In this document: piece by piece, positions 43,392-50,156 of the stretch | How the letters are laid out: the number at the start of each line of letters is the position of its first letter | How positions within the stretch are numbered: position 1 is the stretch's first letter | Assembly: GCA_910584155.1 (NCBI GenBank) | Contig: CAJTYG010000002.1 | Span: forward strand, 154,984-218,983 | Length of the DNA: 64,000 nt | Direction: 5' to 3' | Source: an uncultured Christensenella sp. | Lineage (GTDB): Bacteria > Bacillota > Clostridia > Christensenellales > CAG-917 | The notes under the pieces: generated by a model | The model's input: only the letters and a program-made list of their open reading frames with translations | The model's database searches: none | Told to the model about the DNA's origin: nothing | Program-made: the position numbers and the translations under genes

Positions 43392-43847
43392 CTAAATACT
43401 ATCTTTTGTTTTTATCATTTCAAAGTTCTGCAATTTGATGCCCGACCTCTCCACCTCTTGTTGCTTTGATACAGTATAATGTCGCTTTTCAAAAAAAGGT
43501 TTTGCCGTAATAGAAGCATAAGTTTTTATGACCGAAAATTTTGCTTCCAACTCATCACATATTGCAGTTGCAATGCCCTGCCACTGAAAATCTTTATGCA
43601 CAAACAGCATATCTAAACAGCCAAATTTGTCAATACTGCCAAATCCGACTATTTTGCCGTCGATTTCGGCGATCACGGTATGCTGAGACATCAAAGTCTT
43701 ATGCTTTGCTTGCAAGCTGTCCTCGCCGTGCGCCCAAGCACAAAGCTGCTCTGCCGTATAATCTTTGGCATTTACGGTATGCACGGTCTCGTAAAACAGC
43801 TTTGACACTGCGTTGCAATCTTCATCTCTATAACGTCTCAAAATCAT
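43392..43847 (-). CDS. GNAT-family N-acetyltransferase
   Basis: 151 residues. Begins MILRRYRDEDCNAVSKLFYETV, the beta1-alpha1 start of GNAT proteins. Acetyl-CoA motif A is VHKDFQWQGIATAICDELE, followed by FFEKRHYTVSKQQEVERSGI, resembling YafP-type acetyltransferases. The start overlaps the preceding kinase-like gene by 4 nt (ATGA), so the two are coupled. Substrate unknown. Confidence 0.85.
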   Translation of the reverse strand: MILRRYRDEDCNAVSKLFYETVHTVNAKDYTAEQLCAWAHGEDSLQAKHKTLMSQHTVIAEIDGKIVGFGSIDKFGCLDMLFVHKDFQWQGIATAICDELEAKFSVIKTYASITAKPFFEKRHYTVSKQQEVERSGIKLQNFEMIKTKDSI

Positions 43848-44356
43848 AAATTTATATCCACGTCGTAAACCTTGTCTATCAAAACATATGACAAACTGTA
43901 TTTTTTACAAAGCCGCAAATTGCGTGCGTTGTCTATTATCAACTCGTTTTTATCTACAGTGTCTGCGCCAAACCGCTTTTCTATGACGTTTTCAAATTTG
44001 AATATGTCGGACAAATTTTGTTCAATATACTCGGCTGTCATTATCAGACAGTAAAACTTGATTTGAGATAAATAGCTTTTTTCAAAATCTTTTTGCCAAT
44101 CAAAAGGAATATAGCAGCCTTCTATTATCAGATTTTGCCCATTTTCTATTGCAGTCTTTATCATTTCCTTTACGATAGACCAAAGATACGGCACAAGCTC
44201 ACTGTCATCGTTTGCGCTAAGCCCTGTCTGTCCGCTTCTTATCAGCCCCATCTTCAGATGATCGATAGAAAAATACGGCATTTTGTATCTTTCCATCAGC
44301 CGTTGAGCTAAAGCGGTCTTTCCCGTATGCGTTGTCCCCGAAATCAAAACTATCAT
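43844..44356 (-). CDS. P-loop kinase-like protein (adenylate/phosphoglycerate-kinase-like)
   Basis: 170 residues. Walker A is SGTTHTGKTALA at about 6-17, and a second motif (SIDHLKMGLIRSG) follows that resembles the acceptor-binding region of small-molecule kinases; LIIEGCYIPF is the Walker B-like strand. The C-terminal half has no known motif. Translationally coupled to a GNAT gene, which suggests a modification pair, for instance of an antibiotic or metabolite. That is only an inference. Confidence 0.65.
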   Translation of the reverse strand: MIVLISGTTHTGKTALAQRLMERYKMPYFSIDHLKMGLIRSGQTGLSANDDSELVPYLWSIVKEMIKTAIENGQNLIIEGCYIPFDWQKDFEKSYLSQIKFYCLIMTAEYIEQNLSDIFKFENVIEKRFGADTVDKNELIIDNARNLRLCKKYSLSYVLIDKVYDVDINL

Positions 44357-44563
44357 ATCAAAACTATATCACACTCTCCCGCCGTTTTCAACCGTCTTAA
44401 TGCATAGTACAATTCGCAACATTTCTTGTGCTATCAACATCGATTTAAAACTACTATATTACTCTATAATAGATTAAAAGAATGCCCCCGCTTATTACTT
44501 GCAAAGCACATCTTAAACAATTAGTACTTCTATAAATATCTTCTTAAAAGTAATTATATAACT

Positions 44564-44594
44564 AAAACCTAATCCATTGTTTAGATTAGGTTTT
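44564..44594 (-). terminator. Hairpin after the gene at 44632
   Basis: Arms AAAACCTAATC (44564-44574) and GATTAGGTTTT (44584-44594), 9-nt loop. Followed on the minus strand by only a short T run, so it is a weak terminator. Confidence 0.5.
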
Positions 44595-44631
44595 AAGTGT
44601 CTGTCTAGCACAAAATACCAAGTTTTTTTAT

Positions 44632-45312
44632 TTAAAGAATAATATTAGGAGGCATTTGAATATCTCTTATATGCTTGTACATATTTTTATAAACATCATT
44701 ATTAATATCATAAGCTTTTGCCGATCCTATATATTCTACAGTATAAGTACAAATCTCTCCTAAATTATTATCTAAATTCAGTTCACACTCAAAACTATAA
44801 TAAAAATTATAGATGGAACGACATATAATATAAAATTTAGTTTGAGGATAATATCCGACAAACTTATTATCTAAAAGCGTTATAACCTCGTTTTCTTTTG
44901 CAACTAATCCCAAATTTACAAGCTCAAAAGCTTCATTGTCATATTCAATATGACTAAAATACACCAAATTATTAGAAAGGTTTTGAATTGAAAAATCTTT
45001 TATTGCATAATATATTTCTTTACCAAACACTTGGCCATTATTATCACGAATATATTGAGGTTCTCTATATGGAGGAAAAATCTCCATACTATCGTCTGCT
45101 GTCATATTATGTACAATTCTAAAAGCAGGTATTGCCGCTTGTATTCTCATTTCTCTTTCGATGCGTCTATCTTCTTTTTGTATATACAATGGAATAACAA
45201 TGCCTGAAACTATCGAACTAATTACTGCTAAAATAGAAATTACAATCGCTATTATGTCCATCTTAATTTTAGAACTTAACTTTTCTTTCTTAGAGCTCAA
45301 CTTTTCTTTCAT
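44632..45312 (-). CDS. Single-pass membrane protein of unknown function
   Basis: 226 residues. A short duplicated start (KEKLSSKKEKLSSK) precedes one membrane helix at about 19-45 (IIAIVISILAVISSIVSGIVIPLY). The remaining 180 residues form a soluble alpha/beta domain with no motif I recognise. AT-rich. It lies just outside the tRNA-Leu att site and may be host or from an older insertion. Confidence 0.55.
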   Translation of the reverse strand: MKEKLSSKKEKLSSKIKMDIIAIVISILAVISSIVSGIVIPLYIQKEDRRIEREMRIQAAIPAFRIVHNMTADDSMEIFPPYREPQYIRDNNGQVFGKEIYYAIKDFSIQNLSNNLVYFSHIEYDNEAFELVNLGLVAKENEVITLLDNKFVGYYPQTKFYIICRSIYNFYYSFECELNLDNNLGEICTYTVEYIGSAKAYDINNDVYKNMYKHIRDIQMPPNIIL

Positions 45313-45541
45313 TTATTTTTATCTCCTATTTTTTAATTCTTCTAACTAATTTTATACTCTCACATTACTTCAATAAAGCATGTAGGAGCTTTATTGATAA
45401 ATATAGTTGCTGTTCTGTAAATTTAAGTTTATAGTTTTTAGGATGATGAGTTTTATTTCTAATATACACAGGCAAAGTAGAGTATTCTAATTCCCCATTC
45501 TTCCCATAAGATTTATAAAAATATTTATCGTATTATAAATA

Positions 45542-45596
45542 TGGTGCCGCTGACCGGAGTCGAACCGGTACGATATTTCTACCGAGGGATTTTAAG
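45542..45596 (-). other. 3' fragment of tRNA-Leu(UAA): attachment site of the integrated element
   Basis: On the minus strand the sequence runs from the anticodon loop CTTAAAA (45590-45596, anticodon TAA) through the 3' anticodon stem TCCCT, variable arm CGGTA-GAAA-TATCG, T arm ACCGG-TTCGACT-CCGGT, acceptor strand CAGCGGC and encoded CCA (45542-45544). Upstream of the loop the tRNA stops abruptly: the needed AGGGA stem strand is absent (the bases are TTTAA). So only the 3' part remains, as expected at one end of an element whose integrase cuts in the anticodon loop. The intact tRNA should lie at the far end. The 45313-45541 gap holds only a CAATAAAGC/GCTTTATTG hairpin (45371-45396). Confidence 0.88.
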
Positions 45597-45611
45597 TTAA
45601 ATTAATCACTG

Positions 45612-45720
45612 TTTACATCTGTAAAATAGCATATTTTTCGGTAAAAAACAAGCAATTTAATATGTTTTAACTGTTTAATTATGTTAAGTTGAGAAAACTT
45701 TGCGAGAAAAATGCGAGAAA
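45612..45720. other. Candidate integrase/excisionase arm sites next to att
   Basis: A palindrome TTTACA-tc-TGTAAA (45612-45625) and two direct copies of TGCGAGAAA (45701-45709, 45712-45720) set 11 bp apart, about one helix turn. They lie within 125 bp inside the att site. Binding is an inference. Confidence 0.4.
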
Positions 45721-45723
45721 TTT

Positions 45724-45752
45724 TTGAATTTTTAATTTTCTTATGTTATAGT
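45724..45752 (+). promoter_or_regulatory. Promoter of the DUF2971 gene
   Basis: TTGAAT (45724-45729), 17-bp spacer, TATAGT (45747-45752). The -35 abuts the TGCGAGAAA repeats, so binding at those repeats could influence it. Confidence 0.65.
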
Positions 45753-45807
45753 ATTAGTGCTTTGTTTCTTATTGCAAATATCAATACTTAATTGTTGGAG
45801 ATTTGAG

Positions 45808-47172
45808 ATGACAGATGATTGCGTAAAAGAGTTTATACATAAAATTGTTGAAGGCGATTTAGCTAAAACGGAATTGGAAATTAGAGATAGTAAGTTGCCG
45901 CACATCAATTTGCCACTCTATAAATATTGTGCGGTATGTGAAGACTCAAAACGAACACAAGATACCATAGACTACAATATAGATAATTTTGAAAACGACG
46001 TTTTATACTTTCAAAATCCTGCAAACTTTAATGATCCATTTGATTGTTTTCTTGGCTTCTCACAATCTCAAATAGTTAAAGATTTATTAGCCCAAGAATT
46101 AAGAAAAAAGCATCAATATACTCCCCAGAACAAACAGACTATCGACTCATTATTTGAGTATACAGGAAATATACAAGAAATAATAGATAATAACTATGAT
46201 AGTGTTATAGAAATAATTGAAGCCGCATTCGAAATAATGGAGTCAGATGATCCATTTCAAAAATTTGCACAAGAACTCGTTGTTTCTTTGGCTAAGACTG
46301 ATCAAAAATTATTTCAAAGAATAATAAATAATAAAATTACAATTATGGACAAAAAACATATAATAGACCTGTTTTTTGATAATCAGCAATTTCAAGATTT
46401 ATTAATCCAATCAATCGAATCTCATGATACTAACCTAATTGAAATAACACGTCGTGAAATGAAATTAAAGATTGAGAACGATCCTAATTTTTTGTATTTT
46501 GAAAATGAAGATAGTGACTTCTCTATTCTATCATTTATATTCAATATAGCTTCATTTTTACATCCTGAACAAAAATCCAATGTTGAGTTAGATAATTTGA
46601 AATCGCAATTTGATAAATTATCAAAAGCAGCTTTGAATAAAGTCCGCCAAATCATATCCGAAACATTTAAAGTGACTTGTTTAAGCGAAAGAATGGATTC
46701 GCCTTTAATGTGGTCTCACTATGCAAATAAACATTATGGATTTTGTCTTGAATACGATTTTACGTCCACTATAACTAATATACATAACGATTTATTACTT
46801 GCACAGTTGATGCTATTTCCTGTTCATTATTCTAATGACAGACCTCTTATATCAAAAACATTTTTTAATACAAAAGCTAAACTTAATTACATAAAACACA
46901 AACAACTGCCACCACGTGCCATAGATGAACTAGTTTACGGTCTCTTGGGTAAGAGCTTGGACTGGGAATATGAGAAGGAATGGAGAATCTTTCAGTTAGG
47001 CGGTAAAGAAACAATGAAATTGCCAAAACCACAAAAATTGTTTCTTGGGGCAAATATTGAGGAAGCAGCTAAGCAACGCCTTATTAAAATAGCCAAAGGA
47101 AAGAAAATCCCTGTTTTTCAAATGTGTCTAAAACCTGACAACTATCAGTTCGACTATTATAGAATAGATTAA
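45808..47172 (+). CDS. DUF2971 domain protein
   Basis: 454 residues from ATG 45808 (SD TTGGAG). Matches the DUF2971 pattern in order: LPLYKYCAV, VLYFQNPANFNDPFDCF, then after a long AT-rich, helical insert (about 95-300) TCLSERMDSPLMWSHYANKHYGFCLEYDF, MLFPVHYSNDRP and WEYEKEWRIFQLGG. Cytoplasmic, no membrane helix. The insert is unusually long: most family members I recall are 250-330 residues. Biochemistry unknown. It lies beside an Mrr-like nuclease just inside the att site, a place where mobile elements often carry defence genes. Confidence 0.85.
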   Translation: MTDDCVKEFIHKIVEGDLAKTELEIRDSKLPHINLPLYKYCAVCEDSKRTQDTIDYNIDNFENDVLYFQNPANFNDPFDCFLGFSQSQIVKDLLAQELRKKHQYTPQNKQTIDSLFEYTGNIQEIIDNNYDSVIEIIEAAFEIMESDDPFQKFAQELVVSLAKTDQKLFQRIINNKITIMDKKHIIDLFFDNQQFQDLLIQSIESHDTNLIEITRREMKLKIENDPNFLYFENEDSDFSILSFIFNIASFLHPEQKSNVELDNLKSQFDKLSKAALNKVRQIISETFKVTCLSERMDSPLMWSHYANKHYGFCLEYDFTSTITNIHNDLLLAQLMLFPVHYSNDRPLISKTFFNTKAKLNYIKHKQLPPRAIDELVYGLLGKSLDWEYEKEWRIFQLGGKETMKLPKPQKLFLGANIEEAAKQRLIKIAKGKKIPVFQMCLKPDNYQFDYYRID

Positions 47173-47199
47173 GTTACATCTAGATTTTGTCACACTCAC

Positions 47200-47228
47200 T
47201 TGATAGTATAAAATTTATATGCTATAAT
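47200..47228 (+). promoter_or_regulatory. Promoter of the Mrr-like nuclease gene
   Basis: TTGATA (47200-47205), 17-bp spacer, TATAAT (47223-47228), 29 nt before the start codon. Confidence 0.8.
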
Positions 47229-47256
47229 TAAATAGTTTATAAATTTAGGAGTTACT

Positions 47257-48168
47257 ATGCCAAAGAAATTGTCGCCGCAAGCATTAATTGCATTAAAAGA
47301 TGCTTTAATCGTTATTTATTGGAAGAAAACCGATCTAAGGTTATTTATAGAAAATAGTTTTGAAGATGTAGAAAAAGGTAGAAAGTTCTGTGCAACTTTG
47401 GATTTTAGCAATACCAAATATGTTATAGTTAATGAAGTTGTTGACAGAATGTATAAAAGACCTGATCTTTACAATAATGACCTAGTAAGTTTGTGTTATA
47501 ATACTTGCAATATGAATGATTTTAGTCATTTATTGATTTGGGATAATGGGAAAGAAAAAGCAAAAATAGCAAAAGAAAAAGTTGCAATATTGCAACAACA
47601 ATGTAAAGGATATTTTGATCTACAAGAAGAGCGAAAACTGGCAGAAAAAAGAAAACAAGAATATAATAAAGTTCAAGATACAATGAATGAACGAAAGCAA
47701 CTAATTCAAAGTCTTAAAGACGAATTTAATGATGTAATTAGCAAAGATGAACAAGCACGTGGATATGCATTTGAAAAATTTCTAAACCATATTTTTGCTC
47801 ATTATGATTTAGCTCCACGTGGTTCTTTTAAGACAAACGGTGAGCAAATAGACGGAGCATTTACACATAACTCTACTGACTATTTATTGGAGGCTAAGTG
47901 GCAAACAAAACTAATTTCCCTATCTGACTTATATATTTTTCAAGGCAAAATAGATTCTAAACTAAAAAATACAATTGGACTTTATGTGTCTTTTAATGGG
48001 TACTCTAACGAAGTATTAGAAAATTTTCAAGCAAAAGCAATAATTCTTGTTGATGGACAAGATCTATGTCAAATATTAGAAGATAGAATTTCACTGCCCG
48101 ATATGATAGAAGCTAAAAGAAAAGAAGCAGCTACCACAGGCAATGTAATGTATAGAATTAATTGTTAA
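47257..48168 (+). CDS. Mrr-like restriction endonuclease (PD-(D/E)XK) with N-terminal helical domain
   Basis: 303 residues. Residues 1-100 form a helical domain (SPQALIALKDALIVIYWKKTDLRLFIE) that resembles adaptor domains found in bacterial conflict proteins. A coiled coil (about 108-165) leads to a PD-(D/E)XK nuclease domain: Glu173 in GYAFEKFLNHIF, Asp199 in GEQIDGAF, and Glu212-x-Lys214 in YLLEAKWQ, the expected catalytic residues of Mrr_cat enzymes. It probably cuts foreign or modified DNA. SD TAGGAG, its own promoter and terminator. The exact target and any partner are not shown by the sequence. Confidence 0.82.
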   Translation: MPKKLSPQALIALKDALIVIYWKKTDLRLFIENSFEDVEKGRKFCATLDFSNTKYVIVNEVVDRMYKRPDLYNNDLVSLCYNTCNMNDFSHLLIWDNGKEKAKIAKEKVAILQQQCKGYFDLQEERKLAEKRKQEYNKVQDTMNERKQLIQSLKDEFNDVISKDEQARGYAFEKFLNHIFAHYDLAPRGSFKTNGEQIDGAFTHNSTDYLLEAKWQTKLISLSDLYIFQGKIDSKLKNTIGLYVSFNGYSNEVLENFQAKAIILVDGQDLCQILEDRISLPDMIEAKRKEAATTGNVMYRINC

Positions 48169-48178
48169 ATCCGCAATC

Positions 48179-48214
48179 TTAAATTAAGAGCCATACAAGG
48201 CTCTTTAATTTTAC
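48179..48214 (+). terminator. Terminator of the Mrr-like gene
   Basis: TTAAATTAAGAGCC (48179-48192) and GGCTCTTTAATTTTA (48199-48213), loop ATACAA. Confidence 0.85.
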
Positions 48215-48261
48215 ACTACTCTGTCGATTTTGGTCGATATTTTTTCTATTGTCATAATTTA

Positions 48262-48290
48262 TTGAATTTTCATTTTTTATATGTTAGAAT
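48262..48290 (+). promoter_or_regulatory. Promoter of the structured small RNA
   Basis: TTGAAT (48262-48267), 17-bp spacer, TAGAAT (48285-48290). Predicted +1 at about 48297, which is exactly the first base of the terminal stem of the RNA. Confidence 0.8.
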
Positions 48291-48296
48291 AAGCGT

Positions 48297-48449
48297 GCGA
48301 CGTAACTTAATATTTTTTATTCCTAAAAGAGCCAAATCTTCATTTGGCAATTCTTGCTTAGCCTGAATTTTCTCTTTTAGGAAGAAAGTTACGTCGCAAA
48401 CACGGGCGAAGCATGGTTGTAGTGCGTCGCCTATGGCGGCGCACTTTTT
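48297..48449 (+). ncRNA. Structured small RNA of unknown class, about 150 nt
   Basis: No reading frame. The 5' end pairs with 48386-48397: GCGACGTAACTT and AAGTTACGTCGC. An inner stem TTCCTAAAAGAG (48320-48331) / CTCTTTTAGGAA (48372-48383) leads to a three-way junction with CCAAAT-CTTC-ATTTGG (48332-48347) and AATTC...GAATT (48349-48369). The 11-nt loop of the latter (TGCTTAGCC, 48355-48363) can pair with GGCGAAGCA (48405-48413) at 8 of 9 positions, a likely pseudoknot. A perfect intrinsic terminator (48422-48449) ends it. It does not match 6S, tmRNA, SRP or RNase P shapes that I know. Confidence 0.8.
48422..48449 (+). terminator. Terminator of the small RNA
   Basis: Arms GTGCGTCGCC (48422-48431) and GGCGGCGCAC (48435-48444), loop TAT, then five T. 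Confidence 0.9.
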
Positions 48450-48507
48450 GTTTTATTAGCATATTCTGCACTGCCACATTATAAAATCATACAAACTGTA
48501 TAATATC

Positions 48508-48537
48508 TTGACATTATTGTGCGGAATGTGCTATATT
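48508..48537 (+). promoter_or_regulatory. Promoter of the lipoprotein gene at 48555
   Basis: TTGACA (48508-48513), 18-bp spacer, TATATT (48532-48537), followed 10 nt later by SD AAGGAGG. Confidence 0.75.
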
Positions 48538-48554
48538 GTCAACAAGGAGGAAAT

Positions 48555-50096
48555 ATGATAAAACAATCGCAAAATGCGAGTTTAGAAGTTGCTAAAAGGT
48601 TTTTCAAAAAGCTTCTCAAATGTGGAACAATCGGTGCAACGGGCTTTATAATGCTTGTAAATTTTACGTCTTGCAACAAGCCAACACAAAAACCGAGCGA
48701 AACTCCAAATCCAAAGCCACCTATTGAGCAACCGGACGATCCAACACCTATTGAAAAATCAATTAGCATAGATAAAATTTATAATGATAATTTTGCAGGC
48801 ACTTCTTTTGCAGCAGATATATTAGCGGCACAAAATGCACTTGCAAATAGAGTTTTTGATAATCTAACCCCACAAATCGCAAATATTACATATGACGAAG
48901 GCACAAAACAATTGACCTTTGAAATCAACTACGTTGAAGACAACAAAGCTAAATCAGGTTCAATGACATTTACTGCTCCTGCGTTTTTCCAACAAATAAG
49001 AGGAAAACAAGCGAAGGCACTGATTCTTGAATACGCTGAACTTTTAGCCAATAGCGAAGTCAAAGAAAGCAGCGTTGACGAAATAACCGCAAAAATTGAA
49101 AAAGCAATCGATGACATTGCCGAACAAATTGCAACGAGCTTTGCTGCCGTAAAAACTAACAACATAATCGTAGAAAAAGAGCAAGACCCTATCCCAGTTG
49201 AAACAATCTCTTTTGACGAGCTTATTGCAGACGAACTTGGCGACTATTTAGGCAATATTGCATTATTGCAAGAGCCAAGTAAACAAGCGATACAACAAAA
49301 TAACCCAAGAGACCAGATTTTAGACGATTTTAAGATAGCCATTGAAAATAATGAATTGGTTTTCTACTATAATCTTACTATTGGAACTACTTCAACTGTT
49401 GATAAGAGATTGACTGCTTCTACATATAAAGGCTCTGCTAATGAGTTTGAAGATTTAATAAGAATTGCTACCGATCCACAAGCTCTCTTAAACGCATATT
49501 TTACAAATTCACAACAAAATAATATGGCTATTGAGCTTAATAGTGAAGAATATCGTGCAATTTTATCCATTTGTCAAACCATTCTTAGCAATGTTAGTGA
49601 GCAATCGGATAAATTGTCTGAATTAAACTACAAAAACTTTACAAACAAAGAGCTTGCCCGTCACAACAACGAGCTTAGTCAAGAAGAAGCATTGAAGTTT
49701 GCTACTAAACTGGGCTACGCTGAGGACGAAGTGCTTGGTGTGTATGTTGGTAAAAGTGGCAATCGTGGTTTTGATGAAACTTTTGGAACGGGATATTGCA
49801 ATTCTTTCACTTTATCTGTGCTATCAAAGGACTACCACCTATACACTTGTGTGGTATATGTACCTCACTATTCCGATTCTACTCAAGCAGATTATTATCG
49901 CTATTTTCTTAAAGGCGAAAACGGCAAACAACGCCATGAATTAAAAAATGAAACTACAACTGTGATTAACGGAATAATTGTTGATTTCGCAGATAAAGAC
50001 TCAATAGCACAAAACTTATATGCAAAATACGCAAGTATAAATGATTTAGACTACTATTTGCCATTAAATTTGATTTTAGATATTTTGCCTCGATAA
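48555..50096 (+). CDS. Element-borne lipoprotein, function unknown
   Basis: 513 residues from ATG 48555 (SD AAGGAGG, 5 nt spacing). A basic N-region, hydrophobic stretch and lipobox LVNFTSC mark a lipoprotein. A Pro/Thr/Glu-rich spacer (TQKPSETPNPKPPIEQPDDPTP) then extends the body, which has mostly helical, charged repeats of about 90 residues (ITAKIEKAIDDIAEQIATSF) and a final beta-rich part (HLYTCVVYVPHYSDSTQADYYRYF). No known domain. It is probably exposed on the cell surface. A GAGGT...ACCTC hairpin at 50101-50119 follows the stop, then a closely spaced second lipoprotein gene. Confidence 0.7.
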   Translation: MIKQSQNASLEVAKRFFKKLLKCGTIGATGFIMLVNFTSCNKPTQKPSETPNPKPPIEQPDDPTPIEKSISIDKIYNDNFAGTSFAADILAAQNALANRVFDNLTPQIANITYDEGTKQLTFEINYVEDNKAKSGSMTFTAPAFFQQIRGKQAKALILEYAELLANSEVKESSVDEITAKIEKAIDDIAEQIATSFAAVKTNNIIVEKEQDPIPVETISFDELIADELGDYLGNIALLQEPSKQAIQQNNPRDQILDDFKIAIENNELVFYYNLTIGTTSTVDKRLTASTYKGSANEFEDLIRIATDPQALLNAYFTNSQQNNMAIELNSEEYRAILSICQTILSNVSEQSDKLSELNYKNFTNKELARHNNELSQEEALKFATKLGYAEDEVLGVYVGKSGNRGFDETFGTGYCNSFTLSVLSKDYHLYTCVVYVPHYSDSTQADYYRYFLKGENGKQRHELKNETTTVINGIIVDFADKDSIAQNLYAKYASINDLDYYLPLNLILDILPR

Positions 50097-50156
50097 CATC
50101 GAGGTAAAATTTTAACCTCTTACATAACAAACCGTAGATAAAAGGAGTTTTTCATT

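Noticed and set aside
45542..45596. Functional tRNA-Leu gene
   Set aside because: Only the 3' part is present; D arm, 5' acceptor strand and 5' anticodon stem are missing.
48297..48449. 6S RNA, tmRNA, SRP RNA or RNase P RNA
   Set aside because: Length and junction layout differ: no long single bulged hairpin, no tag frame, no SRP Alu or GGAA domain, no RNase P core motifs.
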